Source of the DNA: Hirundichthys speculiger
Lineage: Eukaryota > Chordata > Actinopteri > Beloniformes > Exocoetidae
Direction of reading: 5' to 3'
Length of the DNA stretch: 64,000 nucleotides
NCBI GenBank assembly: GCA_018398805.1
Contig: JAGFBZ010000571.1
Span: forward strand, 62,001-126,000
Shown here: piece after piece, positions 46,384 through 59,200 of the stretch
Numbering within the stretch: the first letter of the stretch is position 1
Layout of the letters: each line of letters begins with the position of its first letter
Translations under genes and position numbers: made by a program
Notes under the pieces: generated by a model
The model's input: only the letters and a program-made list of their open reading frames with translations
What the model was told of the DNA's origin: nothing
Databases searched by the model: none

Positions 46384-49300
46384 CTAAGCCTCCTCTGCAG
46401 CAAAGCCGTTGCAGTGAGGCTTTATGCCGTTCGCTTCGGTGTGCTTGAGGGCCTGCATCTCCTGACTGGCGGCTTGCTTGTCTCTGATTGCCTTTTCCCT
46501 CAGCAGTTGTCTGCGGTGGTAGAACAGGTAACCGGGCAACAGGAAGCCGGCCAATGAGACAATCAGCAAGCTGACGTTGATCTGAAAGGCATGTGGATGA
46601 CATATAAAGTTACAAAGTCTTTCAGATGGATGGCTGTTTAACAAAGAAAGTAAAGACAGGTTCATCCATAGAGCTTTTCAGGATAGAAGTAAAAATTAGA
46701 ATTTTTGTGTCAGCCAAAGTACCTCAATTTTCATGGGTTCAAACTTGGTGAAAATCTTACAAAAGTCAAAGAGCCATTGGAGTCTGGAGTTCATGGACGT
46801 CACAAAATTCAGAGTTTCCTCCCTGGAGTTGCTTTACTAGGCCTTCAGTCCAGCCACCTTCAAATGCTGCTTGTTTGTGGGGTTTATCTGCCTTCAAGTT
46901 TGTGTTTAGTAACTAAAAAGCTTGCTCTACTGGGTTAAGATCAGGTGACTGACAAGGGCATTGAAGAATTCATTTCATCTTTCCAAAGAATTTCATTCCA
47001 GAACTTGGGAGGATTTTTTAGATGTTTTCTGACAAAGTTTAATGTGTCTTTCCTGTTCTTGATTGTTATCAGTGGTTTGCAACTAGTCATGAAGGTGTCT
47101 CTTGATTGTAGATATTGAGAATGATATCCCTGATTTCTTTCACACTGTACAATTCCTTCAGTCTTGTAAGACTTATGCAAGCCACATTGCATGACATGAA
47201 ATGGGTAGATAATTAATTTAATGCACGTTACACAGTGTGATTGAACATGTGTTGAATTGTGGCTACAACAGAAGTAAGCCTGAGTGCATTTCTAGTTATA
47301 AATGTCACTGTGTAATCAGCGTGCACCACCTCTGGCTGCTGCTAATGCACCAGTGAGTCAAAAGTTGGCGCTTTTCATAGTGGCGCTAATGTGCTTTGAA
47401 AAGAAAAGAAATAGCAGGAAGAAGAGGAAATTGTCTTTCTTCTTTATTTGAGTTCTGCATTTTTCTTCTCCATTACTCCACTGTATTTGACACTGTTGTT
47501 GATTGGCGACTGTGTTGCGCGGACGCAGCGATGTTTGTGATTTCATGGTGCGTTCCCATCAATTGTTAGCTGACAGTGATCGTAGAGGCAGTGAGACAGT
47601 TCCTCCAAATTACTGACGCTGCTTGATATCTGTCGGAGCCTGCCTTTGATTGCAAGACGGTTATATCTTTCGTCTTTGCTCATGTTTCACTTGTGAAATG
47701 CACAACCACTGTTTTTAAGCTACAATGGCTAATTTTATGACAACTGCGCATCTTTTGTATGAGACAGCCAAAATTGTCCAGTGTGAACCTGGCGTTAGGG
47801 AAGGATTTTGCAATCATCCACTCTAGTTGTTATTTGTGATCTTCGAGATCTTGCGATGTTGTTGAGCTCACCATGGCTTTTTTTTTTTTTTTTAAAGAAT
47901 GTACCAAATTATTGATATGGGCACGCCAAAGATTTCTTTCTCATAGATTTATGTTATTACTTCAGCATAATAATGGCCTCCTTCACTTGCACTGATATCC
48001 CCTAGGAAAATTTTTGCAGTTCATCCATTTGCATAGGAACGATGTAAAACAGCTTTTATTGAAACTTAGTTTCACAATTTACAAGTAAGGAACAAGTTTT
48101 TCATAGTCTCCCCCAACTTCCCCACTGCAGCCAATCAGAGAACTGGATTAGGTCAATTGTGCTGTCTGTTTACAGTGAAGGTAAGATTATCAGCTATTAA
48201 GGACAAGGGGGATAAGAATAACAGGCTTTTGATTAGAAGGATAATTTAGCAGCAGTTGTGCCAGTGATAATTCATTCATTCATTTCTGAAATGTGCTTTC
48301 AACACACTGCATAATATGCTTGGATATAATCCCTTCACACCCTCAGAATCGATACACAAACACAACATATCCAGTGTTTACACAGTGAGCAGGACTGACA
48401 TGCAGAGATTCATGCGTTTTCTTACCCAGTAGGCGTCTCCATTCAGATGACCGACCATGATGCTGAACAGCGGCTGCTGCAGCAGAGCAACCACAGCACT
48501 GATCATGGACTGGAGGCCTGTGAGTGTTCCAAAGTGGTTGGACGGGTAGCTGTGGGAGAGATACCAAGTGGTTAGAGTTTGAAATGTCAAATATTACGCT
48601 AAGCTCCACAATAATCAGTATCACAAAGATACAATAAACAAGCTGATGATGATGTTTAGCTAAACTTAGCCTGTACTGCAGAAACAACATTTATAATGGC
48701 AACTGTCATTAGTGCCAGTAATAGCTTGTTTTCACGCTCATGGGGCTCCAAAAAGGCATCTCACCTTGTTGTGGTCACACTTACAAACTTTGTCCTGTGT
48801 AATAACAGATGTGCTCACGTACTATGCATGTGTTCACTCCACAAGAATCAACGTGGCCCGGTAAAAAAAATAAATAATAATGGAACAGCTCTTGAATTTT
48901 GTTTGAAGAATATGTCAGATGATTACAGACCTGTGGTTTCACAACATACATGATGCAGCATGCCCTACTTTTGTTACACCATCTGGTTGCTTTTATCACT
49001 CTGTAAAGCTACTTTATTTTTTATGTTTCTATGGTGCAAAGACGCGACTATAAATAAACCAGGAAATTGTCTGAAGTCTGATTAGCAGAGTTTAAGCACT
49101 GCAGTTATTACACTGAATGTAAATGTGGCATTTTCACCTTGTAAAAGTCAATCATGACTCAACTTTAATGTTTTTTTGTGTGATTTATTCAGCAGAAACC
49201 TTCCACACCTAAGGTAACTTGTACTCTAGTTGTTGTTGTGTTGATGCAAGAGATAAATTAAGAGTGCAGCACTCACACAGCAGCATAGAGGCCTCCGCAG

Positions 49301-52300
49301 CAAGAGTGTATGAAGCCCCGCACCATAGTGTGGAGGATGAAAGGTCAAAATCTACAGTAGAGAAACAAAAAAGAAATGATAGAATCTGTGAGTTTGGGGA
49401 CTGAGGTCTAATTTGTTTCATTGTTGTCTGGCTGTGCTTAAGTGTGTTTCCATGTGTGCTACCTGTAGAGGCAGGTTGTCAATGAGGCAACAGCATCCAA
49501 AAATGATCAGCAGCATGTTGGTAAGGATGAAGGCCCTCATGGCATTTGTCAGCTTCTGGATTTTGCGATTTCTTTTGGGTCCACTTGTTGGTCTGATGGA
49601 AATACAGGAAAAGATGTCTTAATCATGAACATTGGCTTTTGTGTTCATCTTATATGAGACCCATGGGCCCCGATCGTACACCTCCCACTAGCCGCTACCT
49701 ACAAATTGCAGGTTTAGGAACCTCCGCTAACCGCTAATGCAATCTTCCGCTTCCCTAAAGCCGCTATCCGCTATGCCAACTCCCTTACTCACATTGTAGG
49801 TGTGCCAATGGCCGTGTTTTTTGTGCTTTCCGCAAACTCTATATCTTGCAATCACGGGTTTAGGGTAGTAACTCAAGATACTAAGTTTGCAGAAAGCGCA
49901 ACCCACATGTCGGCGCGTAAAAGAGCACGTCCAAATTGCATAAATGTGCATCCACCCTGGTCACATGTGGACGTGCACAAACGGCTCTACCTCTCGATCA
50001 CGCATCACTGTATTACTTGCATACGTTTTTATTCTCTTGAGGTCAGAGGATGTCTGGTCAGCAGTTGTGGTGGATGTGGGAATAGTCACGGCCAGACACG
50101 TCAGTCTGTACAGCTGTGGCGTGATCTCATTCAGATGTCTGCTGTGGAGGAAACCAAGGAGATCTTTGGGTCTTTGGGAGTCTCCTTGCGCTCAGAGCAC
50201 GCGAGATGCGCTCAGTGGTAGAAGGTAGATGTCATCATACCTGCTCCTCTGGCTCGATGGTGTCACAAAACTCTTTCACCCCTGACAGGCAGAACTGCTC
50301 ATCCAATGATTCGTTCTGCAGTATTTTAAAAACCACATCAGCTGCGCCGCCGTGTTACATCTGTCGTCCCGTCCACCATAACAATGACAAATGGTGTTAT
50401 ACAGTTGGCAACCATATAGTTGATACGGCGCACACACACTATAAGACGCACAGCTGTCTCAGACCCCCAGCACCCCCTGCTGAGAATATGTTCCCGTTGC
50501 TCTACCTGAGCGTTTTTACCGGGAGAGCACCAACTATCTGGGACTTTCAGGTCTGATAGGAATTGTCTGTGTAAAAATATTTTTATGTATATAGCAGTGC
50601 AGAGGAGGAGGAGGAAAGGAAGAGGAAGGAAGCTCAACAGCAGAGTCCCAGATGAGCTGCGCATGAGAGCTGCCCTGATCTGGATGAAAAGATGCTCCAT
50701 AGTGGTTTGCGGGTAGCGCAACCTGCTCCTAAAGGCAATGGCTACTGACGCACTGATTGGTTTAACAGGTGGAACCACCTAACCACTCCAATGCATAATA
50801 TAGCGATCAACGCAGGTAAGATAGCGGGTTTAGGGAGGTGGAAGATTGTGTTCTTTGCGGGGGGAACGCCCCTCCTGCTACCCGCTATCCCTTAATAAGG
50901 GCTTTAGGAGATCTGGCGGAAGATCGGGCCCATGATGTCATACACCCCAATGAGTCACTGAGTTTTCCTTATAACCCTCTAGAGTCAGAATGTCCAATAA
51001 AGCCAAACACTAAACAATAAAAGAAGCACATCTGTCATATTTCATTGTTTGTACCTATGCTCTGAGCCTGAAGAGACAGTCTTCTCCTCTTCACACTCCT
51101 TCATCTTCCAGTCCATAATATAGCCAATCAGAGGACACGTGACCAGACACAGCAGCTGCAGCGTCCCAAAGATGGATGAGTACAAACTCACTGAAAGACA
51201 ACGCATATATGAGTGGAAAAAAATAAAAGATATTCCAGATAAGTTCCAAATATTCTGAGAAAAAAAAAGGCTAAAATATGACTACGCTCACCTTCCTTTT
51301 TCACATCATGGATCATCTGCTCAGAAGCTGAAATACAGAATATTATTTTAATCACAAACAATAATGTAAAAATCCATTTTATTAGTTAAAAGAGGTGAGG
51401 ACACTCACAGAGCTCTTCACCATGTGTAACAAAGAACTCCAACATCTTGTTCATTGCCCCCATAAAGAAGATGATCCTCAGCTGGGTCATCCCCATGGTA
51501 ACCAGACTCCAGAGGAAGATGAAGGAGAATACAGACCGGCGGAAGGGTACTGTATCTGCGAGAGGAGGAGAGTCTTTTGATTTGTGTACTGGTTGACATC
51601 ATGACAGGATGATCAACAGGACAGAGGAGCAAAGTAAGACCTTTCAAGTAAAAACAGATTATCCACCAAGTCGCCAATCTTTAAGGAAAAGACCTGGTTT
51701 CATGTTTTATGTTATTAAAGGAAACCTAGTTAGTTCTGTGACTGCGGGCACACATTGTCCTAACTTTGACAGACAATTTATGCTGCAGAATTTGTACCTT
51801 CATGTGGGGGGAAATATGTTCCTCCGCGCAGACTCCCAAGTGAGAAAATGCTGACATTATCTGCTAAATGTGTTCTGCAGTAGTTCAAAGCAAAGGCTAT
51901 TTGGGTGAAAGATGTGTTGACTCACTGGGTGCAGTGTCAGTTCCATTAGGAAGCTTCTCAGTGGAGTGTCGGATGTGCCCATTTTTCTGGTCGAGTTTCT
52001 CTGTGGCAACCTTCCTGTCAGATGAAGGTACCTCCTGGAGTGTGAGGATCTTACTGTTGTATACATGCAGGAGGGTTGGAATGAGGGAGTTACATTTCTT
52101 ACTCTGCAAGTCACTGGAAAGAGATGCAACAAACTGGCAGCCACACTGACCTGTAGTCCACTTCGTCAGGTGTTGGGAAACCCTCTGAGGGCCAGTTGAA
52201 GAAGCAGTTGAAAAAGACAAACCCTGCCAGACCTGCCCACATCCACATGATCACCTGGAAGGACACGCCTGCATCGTAGATGAGCTAGGATGAAGAGAAA

Positions 52301-55300
52301 GGGTTACTGATGTGTTTTTGAATCTTAATTTTAATGACAGTTAAAGCCATGAGGACAAAAAGAGCACATGGCAGTAGGTTTAAGATTTAAACTCTTGTAA
52401 ATCACCTTGACGCCTGGAAAAGTGACAGCAGAGGATGCGTAGGAACCGATCATCAGAGACATGATGGTGGAGCTCACAGCACCAAACATGTTGGGGAGCT
52501 GCAAGCACAGGGGAACAAGATAAAACACACACAGTCAGCTATCATGCTAGTTAAACAGGGTCACTGTTACAACATAGGAAATGCTTTGAGCCAGTTTGTC
52601 CTGCATGCAGTGTCCTGAGTTGAGATGCACCATGGTTTGCCAGCAGAGGGCAGTTGCTTTGTGTGAGCAGTCAGAGCCAGACAGAGGCAGCAGCTCTTAT
52701 TAGGGCACTCCACTGGCTTATGTTTGCCCTCAGTAATACTTCTGTCTCCCTGCAGAGCAGCCAAAACAATTACTTTCCATTTCACAGAAGATGAGAAAGT
52801 TAGAGTCTGGGTTTTGTCCCGACCCCAAAGTTCAATCAAAGACTAAGCAAGGCTTAGACAGCATTCACAATTTATATTCTTGTAAATTTAATCACATCTA
52901 CAATGTTAGGACTAAAAATGATCGACAACCAGATCCCGATGAACTTCACACAGTCCTTCAGACCCACCACGAAGGCCTGCATGACACATGGCAAAAAGTA
53001 CATGGTGGCAGGCACCAACACATCATATTTTAGGTTGACCTATTTACAGTACTAAGTAGATTAGAAAACATAACAACGACCTATTGTGCTGGCCAAGTAC
53101 TCTGAATGCCCTTTGATTAAAGTTTTAAATAGGTCAATCATGATTATAAAATCACATGTGAAGGATTGCTGTCGTGTTCTATGACAAGCTCGTTATTCTC
53201 TCTCAGCACTGAGCACAGGTTTTCCAAACTTCTGCTAGCATCACCTAATCTCCCTGCGGTGTCAGAGTTCACTGAGCAGTGTCAGTGACCCTTTTTTCCT
53301 TTGCACTGATCTCATTTATGAGACATTAATGAGCTTAGCGCTGAACTCGGGTCCTGACCTTTTAATGGTTAGAAGCAAAGACTGACAGGTGAAAGTATAT
53401 ATGTGGATGAATGTTGTGATTCCAAATCTGAAAACTTTGGTTCCTTTGTATTTCAGCTTGAAGTTAAATTATTTAAACCTCCATTAATTAACAAGAAGCT
53501 TCAAACACAACACTGCCACACTCACTAGCTTTTTGATACCAATCCAGAAGCTATGGGGCAATGTTTGCCTTTATTTGAAGTTGTGGTCTGCAGCCAATTT
53601 AAGTCCAAAAACTACAATTTGCTGTTTAAGGAGTTTTCAGTAGATCGAAAAGACAAAAAACAATTTTCTATACAGTATAAACCTTTGTAAAGCATTTTAA
53701 AAATGTAGGCCCTGGTGTTAATGTCAGTGGAATCCTTTGTGATCCACAGTGGTGAAATAGAAATGCTAATGATACCAGGTTTAAGTATAACTGGTGTCAA
53801 ATATCTTCTAATTATTCATGAAGCATTAAAGCCTGCAAGTATCCTTTTGTCTCACACCATGAAACAGGTCTGTATTTGCAGTCATGAAGCACAACTTTGT
53901 TACCATTAAAATGTAAATAAAAGATTGCAACCGATTTAAATGAAATACTTACATGAGCATATACCCCAAAAATGAGCATATTCTTATATATTCTTTTTTT
54001 ATTTTGACTGCGAGACTAACTAATCATTTCAAAAAAACATGGGGACCAGGACATGTTTATCACTCTGTTACATAACCGCTTTCAAAAACACTATAACCAT
54101 TTTCGAACTTTTGATGTATATTATAAATTTTCTTTCACAACTCTGGGTAGCAGTAATATTATATTTTAGATGCTTAACATTTATGTATGTCCTTTGTTAT
54201 ATTTTTGTCAACCAAATATTTTCAAGTTTTTCATTTGTGGATCTCAGCCAACATTTGTAATAGGGGCCCCTCTGAGATATAAATGCGCTGAAAAATAGAG
54301 CCCCATGTGGAATTTACCATGAATTACAGGTTGGCCCCATGTGAACTGCTTGCAGTGGTTATGTTCCAATACATGGGTAATCAATCACGCCCAAAATGAG
54401 TATCTTATTTTGGTCCCACTAGGGCCAACCACATAAGCAAACTCAAGTGGGCAATTCACATGGTACATAAATGGAACCAGCGTTTCATGCACTTCCACAA
54501 CGGTCTGTTCTTAATGTCAAACAGCCAAATGTTCCTAAAAATTGAAAATGACTGAGAATTTCTTTTTGAAATTTCATGTCAGGAAACATTATTCTTAAAT
54601 GGCACTCTTATTTACCCACACTAAGTGTTATTTAACCTTATTTGTTTTTCTCTTTTTCAAAAATTTTCCTGTATTTTTTCCAGTAACACTTCTCAGTTTC
54701 AACTGTAAATATTTTGTCTTTGTTTTGTTTTGTTCTTTAAATTTTATTTTACCCATTGTCTCAGTGTTCCTGAAAAGGCAGACGTACCTGCTAGGAAAGG
54801 GTTTTCAGGAACGTTCGAGCCCCACTTAGAAATTCCTGGAACTTCTCTTCACCTCTGAACCCATCAAGATCCACCAGACTGGATGTGGGTGTGAAGTGCA
54901 TTTTTCTATAAAGGCTCTAAAGTGTGCCTGTGCTGTACTGGGAAGCATGAGGTCAATTTGAGAGCTCACACCAAGTGGTGAGCAAGTAAACAGGAAAAAC
55001 TTCCCTTTTCTTGGGATGGGAAGTCAGCAGAGAGCCTGGCTGTCTGAGCAAGGTGTGAAAAGTATCTTTGAGAACACCCGTCTACATTCATGCATTCTGA
55101 GAATCCGGAGAACTGATTCACATATATAGCCATATAGTTGGTTTGTATAGGTTTGTGGAATTTATACAACAGGGTTCTGAGCACACGGGGGAGTTTGTAT
55201 CTCTCACTCACGTCAAAGCAAAGGAGTTCCTGCAGATGTTAGTTCAGTGATGTTTGCTTATAAGAGACTGGCATCAAAAATCCAGTCAAAAGTCCAGTCT

Positions 55301-56197
55301 GAAATGATTTGCATGTGATCCAGACACCAAGTGAAATTGAGAAATGTGTGTACATGTGCCACACACTATGTGCCTCCATAAAATGCATATTTCCCACATG
55401 GGCTTTGCAACACACATGTCCTGCATACCACCATGTGATTGTATGGCACACAAGGGTCAGCTGATGTCAGAGAGTTACACACAAACGGAGCTTTGACCAT
55501 GCATTTGTCACGACTAATCAGTTCAGGCTCCATTCATGCTGTGCTCACTCACTTGGGCGCTTTAAGACTTTGGCACGGGTTTGATTAAGACTTTAATCAT
55601 CGCGAGAAGGGGGCCAATCATTGTTTCAGCTCTAACCATGTGAGAAAGGCAGAAAGGAAAGGAAAATGGCTTTCTGGGGGGAGGAATGAAAAAGAGAGGA
55701 CTTCTGAAGGCCAAAGGTGGTCAGAGTAACGTTTTTTTTTTTTTTTTTTTGCTTTGACAGATCTCTCCCCAAACAGCTGCAGCTCCTCACTCTGTGGAGC
55801 ACCCAGCAGGAAACACTAAACCACAGCTGATTAGCACTGGCTTCTCCTTTCTCTGCACCTTCTCTCGCTATTCATAGATTAGCCAAACTGTCATCTCACA
55901 AAGCGCTCATGTCCAGCTGCAGCACCCTTACATAACACAAGAAGAGGTCAAATATTAAGACCTGTATGAGAGCCTTTGAAGTTTCTCTGTATTTGGCCCC
56001 CAGCATCATTATATGAGTACCCTGTAGTGGCATCTGTTCGTTGAACAAATTGTACCGACAGCTTTAATAACTCCAGCAAGGAACAACTGAACACACATTT
56101 ACCACCAGCATGTGACGAGACAGGCCTCTGCACCTCTGCTGGAGAAGTGTTTATGTAAATCTAAGAAGCCTTTACTCACTCCTTAAATGCTTATTTG

Positions 56198-56229
<32 letters not shown>

Positions 56230-59200
56230 CATGCTGAAACAACTAAGAAACAAAAACTAACAGCCAGTAAATACCTAATATTGGTCATTAATGACAAGCA
56301 GGATCCAAAGATCATGGTCTCCTGGCAGAGTTGAGGGACAAAACAAAGGACAACTCACTGCTATTCTGCCATGTCTTTCTTTCGTCTGGAAGGGCTTTTC
56401 TACATCAATCTGACAATCAGAACAAAGTAACAACTGAAGCATTCGAGGAATGGTTTTGCAGTGTGTTTCATCTCTGACAGAACGTTTTCAGTCAGACTGA
56501 AAAAGATCACCCTGACTGGCTGTTCACCGTAGTGAAAGACGTCTTTACGTTAATGTTATCTGTGTTTATTATATTACCTCCGCCAAGGAGGATATGTTTT
56601 TGCCGGTGTTTGTCTGTCTGTCTGTTTGTCTGTGTACAAGATAACTCAAAAAGTTATGGATGGATTTTGATGAAATTTTCAGGAGTTGTGAAAAGGAAGC
56701 ATTTTGAGTGTGATCCAGATGAAATCCTGGATTCTGGATCACTTTCAAATTTTCAATAACATTGCTGTCAATGGGGCCCAAAACTCATGAAATTTCACTC
56801 AGGGTTTGACAATGGGAACCTCTATCATATTTCAAAGGCTGATCCGTATCTGATACAGAATGCGGTTTTTATCGCAATCTGTAAATTGTAATTTGGGAAA
56901 ACTGTTGTGCTTGGCGGAGGTCTGCACTCTCCGAGTGCTTTTCTAGTTTATTCATTGGAAGCATGAAGCTTTCATGTTTAGTAAAAGAAAAACTTGCACA
57001 TTGGTATATTATTTCAAACCAAAACACAGGTTTTTGGCCTAGACTCTAGACGTTAAAATAAAATAACTGAGCAGGAACTGTGCAGGATACTAAAATAATG
57101 AGCTGATGTTTTAACCCAACAATGTCCAGATCACTGTGAAGTCATGTCTTCCATCCAAGGTATAATTAAGCAACCTAGTTGGTAGTTGGCTATCTTCTAT
57201 TTGAATGCCATATTTTTTTTTACTTGAGGAGATACAGCAGGAGGGCCCAAATTGCCCCAGAGTCCTTAAACCACATCACACGGATGTGTTCACATAACTT
57301 AATGAGGGCAGCAATAACTCAAAACCAACAAGGAGAAAGAAAACTGGCCTAATGCAAAAAGAGCAAGAATTGAATATTTCTCCAAGTTTTCCTCTTTTTT
57401 TTTAAAGTATGAGTTTGCATGTTTGCAACCAATGAAGATATAAAGTGAGATAACTAGGGTATTTAGTTCATTTCACCTTTCCTGAACATTGGTCACACTG
57501 AGTCTGCACCACAATAGACGAACAAGGCTTCAAATATTTGTACAGTAAATGTACAGTTGCTGCCCCCATGACTGGAACCCAGATAAATCCCAGTCATATG
57601 GAAATTCAGCTTTATATTTACTTGTATTAATTTGTCTATTATTTCTGTGGTGGTTACACAAAAGCTACTACAAACATATTCCCTGAAACCTGTTAGGAAG
57701 TTGAAATAAGGCAAAAGATGTTGGTGCAGAAGTGGATAACGTTTCTTAAAAATCTGAGACTGGGCACTGGCCTCAGTGGATGAATGGGTACCCTTTTTGT
57801 TAATATTATAATATGCTATTCTCTGTCATTTTGCATTACTGAAACAGTCACATTTTTAAATGCAGTGTTTAGCAGTGCTCAGCTGGTCATTTCCAATTTT
57901 CATTACTACTCTCTGAAGTAGAATCCATAATCCTTTGACCTTCAATTGCAATTCATAGACTTCCCGTCTGAGAGATTTAGAAATCTCTGCCGTAGTTACG
58001 CGTATGTTGGCATAGCGGTTGCATATTACCACATGTAATATTAACAAATACTCCGAAAGTGGGCACACAAGTTCAAACAGTGCCAATATAACAAGGTTAT
58101 TGCATCAGTAATGTTCTTAATTATCCACAATCTTTATCTGCTCATGAGCAACTGATGACAAGAGACTGGTACAAAAACTCAACAAAGATTATCTTGTTTT
58201 ACAATGTATTTTGAGTCTTTTCTCTCAGCCACGTGGTGAGTCATGTTGGCATGGTTGTGTATGTGTCTGTCCTTGTACTCTCAGGCAGGTCAGTGAGCGG
58301 CAGTAAACCCAGTAGATGTGTCAACAGAGGGGACAGGAGCAACAGAGGTCAGATGGGAACACGCAGGAAGGAGGGAGGGGGGTTGGGCATGATTAAAGTG
58401 TGTGTGCAATATTTATGTTTGTTAATTTAACAGAAGGAACAAAATGTGGAATGTGTGAGCTGTCAAGATTGAAAATATGTCTTAAAGATAGAGGCTGAGC
58501 CAAATGTGTTGTGATTTCTCTGAACACTACATGTCAAAGCTTTAACTCTGAGCCATTTTTGTGTGCACGTTTCGGGAAAACCAGAGGTAAACCAGTTTCA
58601 TCTCTGTTTAATATTTACGAGCCATCATCTTACTAATTTCTACCATATTTATTTACAAACAACCTAAAACTTTTCTTTTTATCCCTCTATTTTTATGTTT
58701 CTTCTTGGAATACTGCCACATCAACCAGTTTTGACCAGTTTTAAATAAACGTCTTATTTAAAAGTTTGTATTTCACTTTTTTCCCCACAGTCAAGTTGCA
58801 GTCGACCAACACAGAAATAAACTGTAGGACATATCATGTCCAAAATCAGCCTGGACTTTCATTATACAAACATCTGTTTCACACATCACTGTTGAAAATT
58901 TTCTGTATTAACTTTTTATGTATAGCAATGAAACAGAAGACAGCAGAAGAACAGCAGGATGGTGCATGAGAGGGATTTAAATGTGCCCTTGAGTGTTTTG
59001 AGTGGAGATAAGTGGGCAGTGTCTTTGGGGAGGGTGTGTGGTCGATCGTGGCCTATCATTGGTGGAAACATGAGTGACATGCTTTCCATCTGTGGGAGGT
59101 CATGTGAGGGAAACACAATGTACCCACAGACTAAATAAACTTGCTAGCACACAAGAGACAGTGGAGACAAACAATCTTAACAATGTTTGTACCACCTGAC

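Noticed and set aside
50338..50778. 146-codon - strand frame as a membrane protein gene
   Set aside because: It lies wholly inside the inverted-repeat element, has no splice or homology support, and its hydrophobic run comes from purine/pyrimidine-biased sequence.
52791..53033. Open frames on both strands as an extra slc43a1 exon or another gene
   Set aside because: The slc43a1 exons on each side already join in phase; neither strand shows a motif I recognise or proper splice borders.
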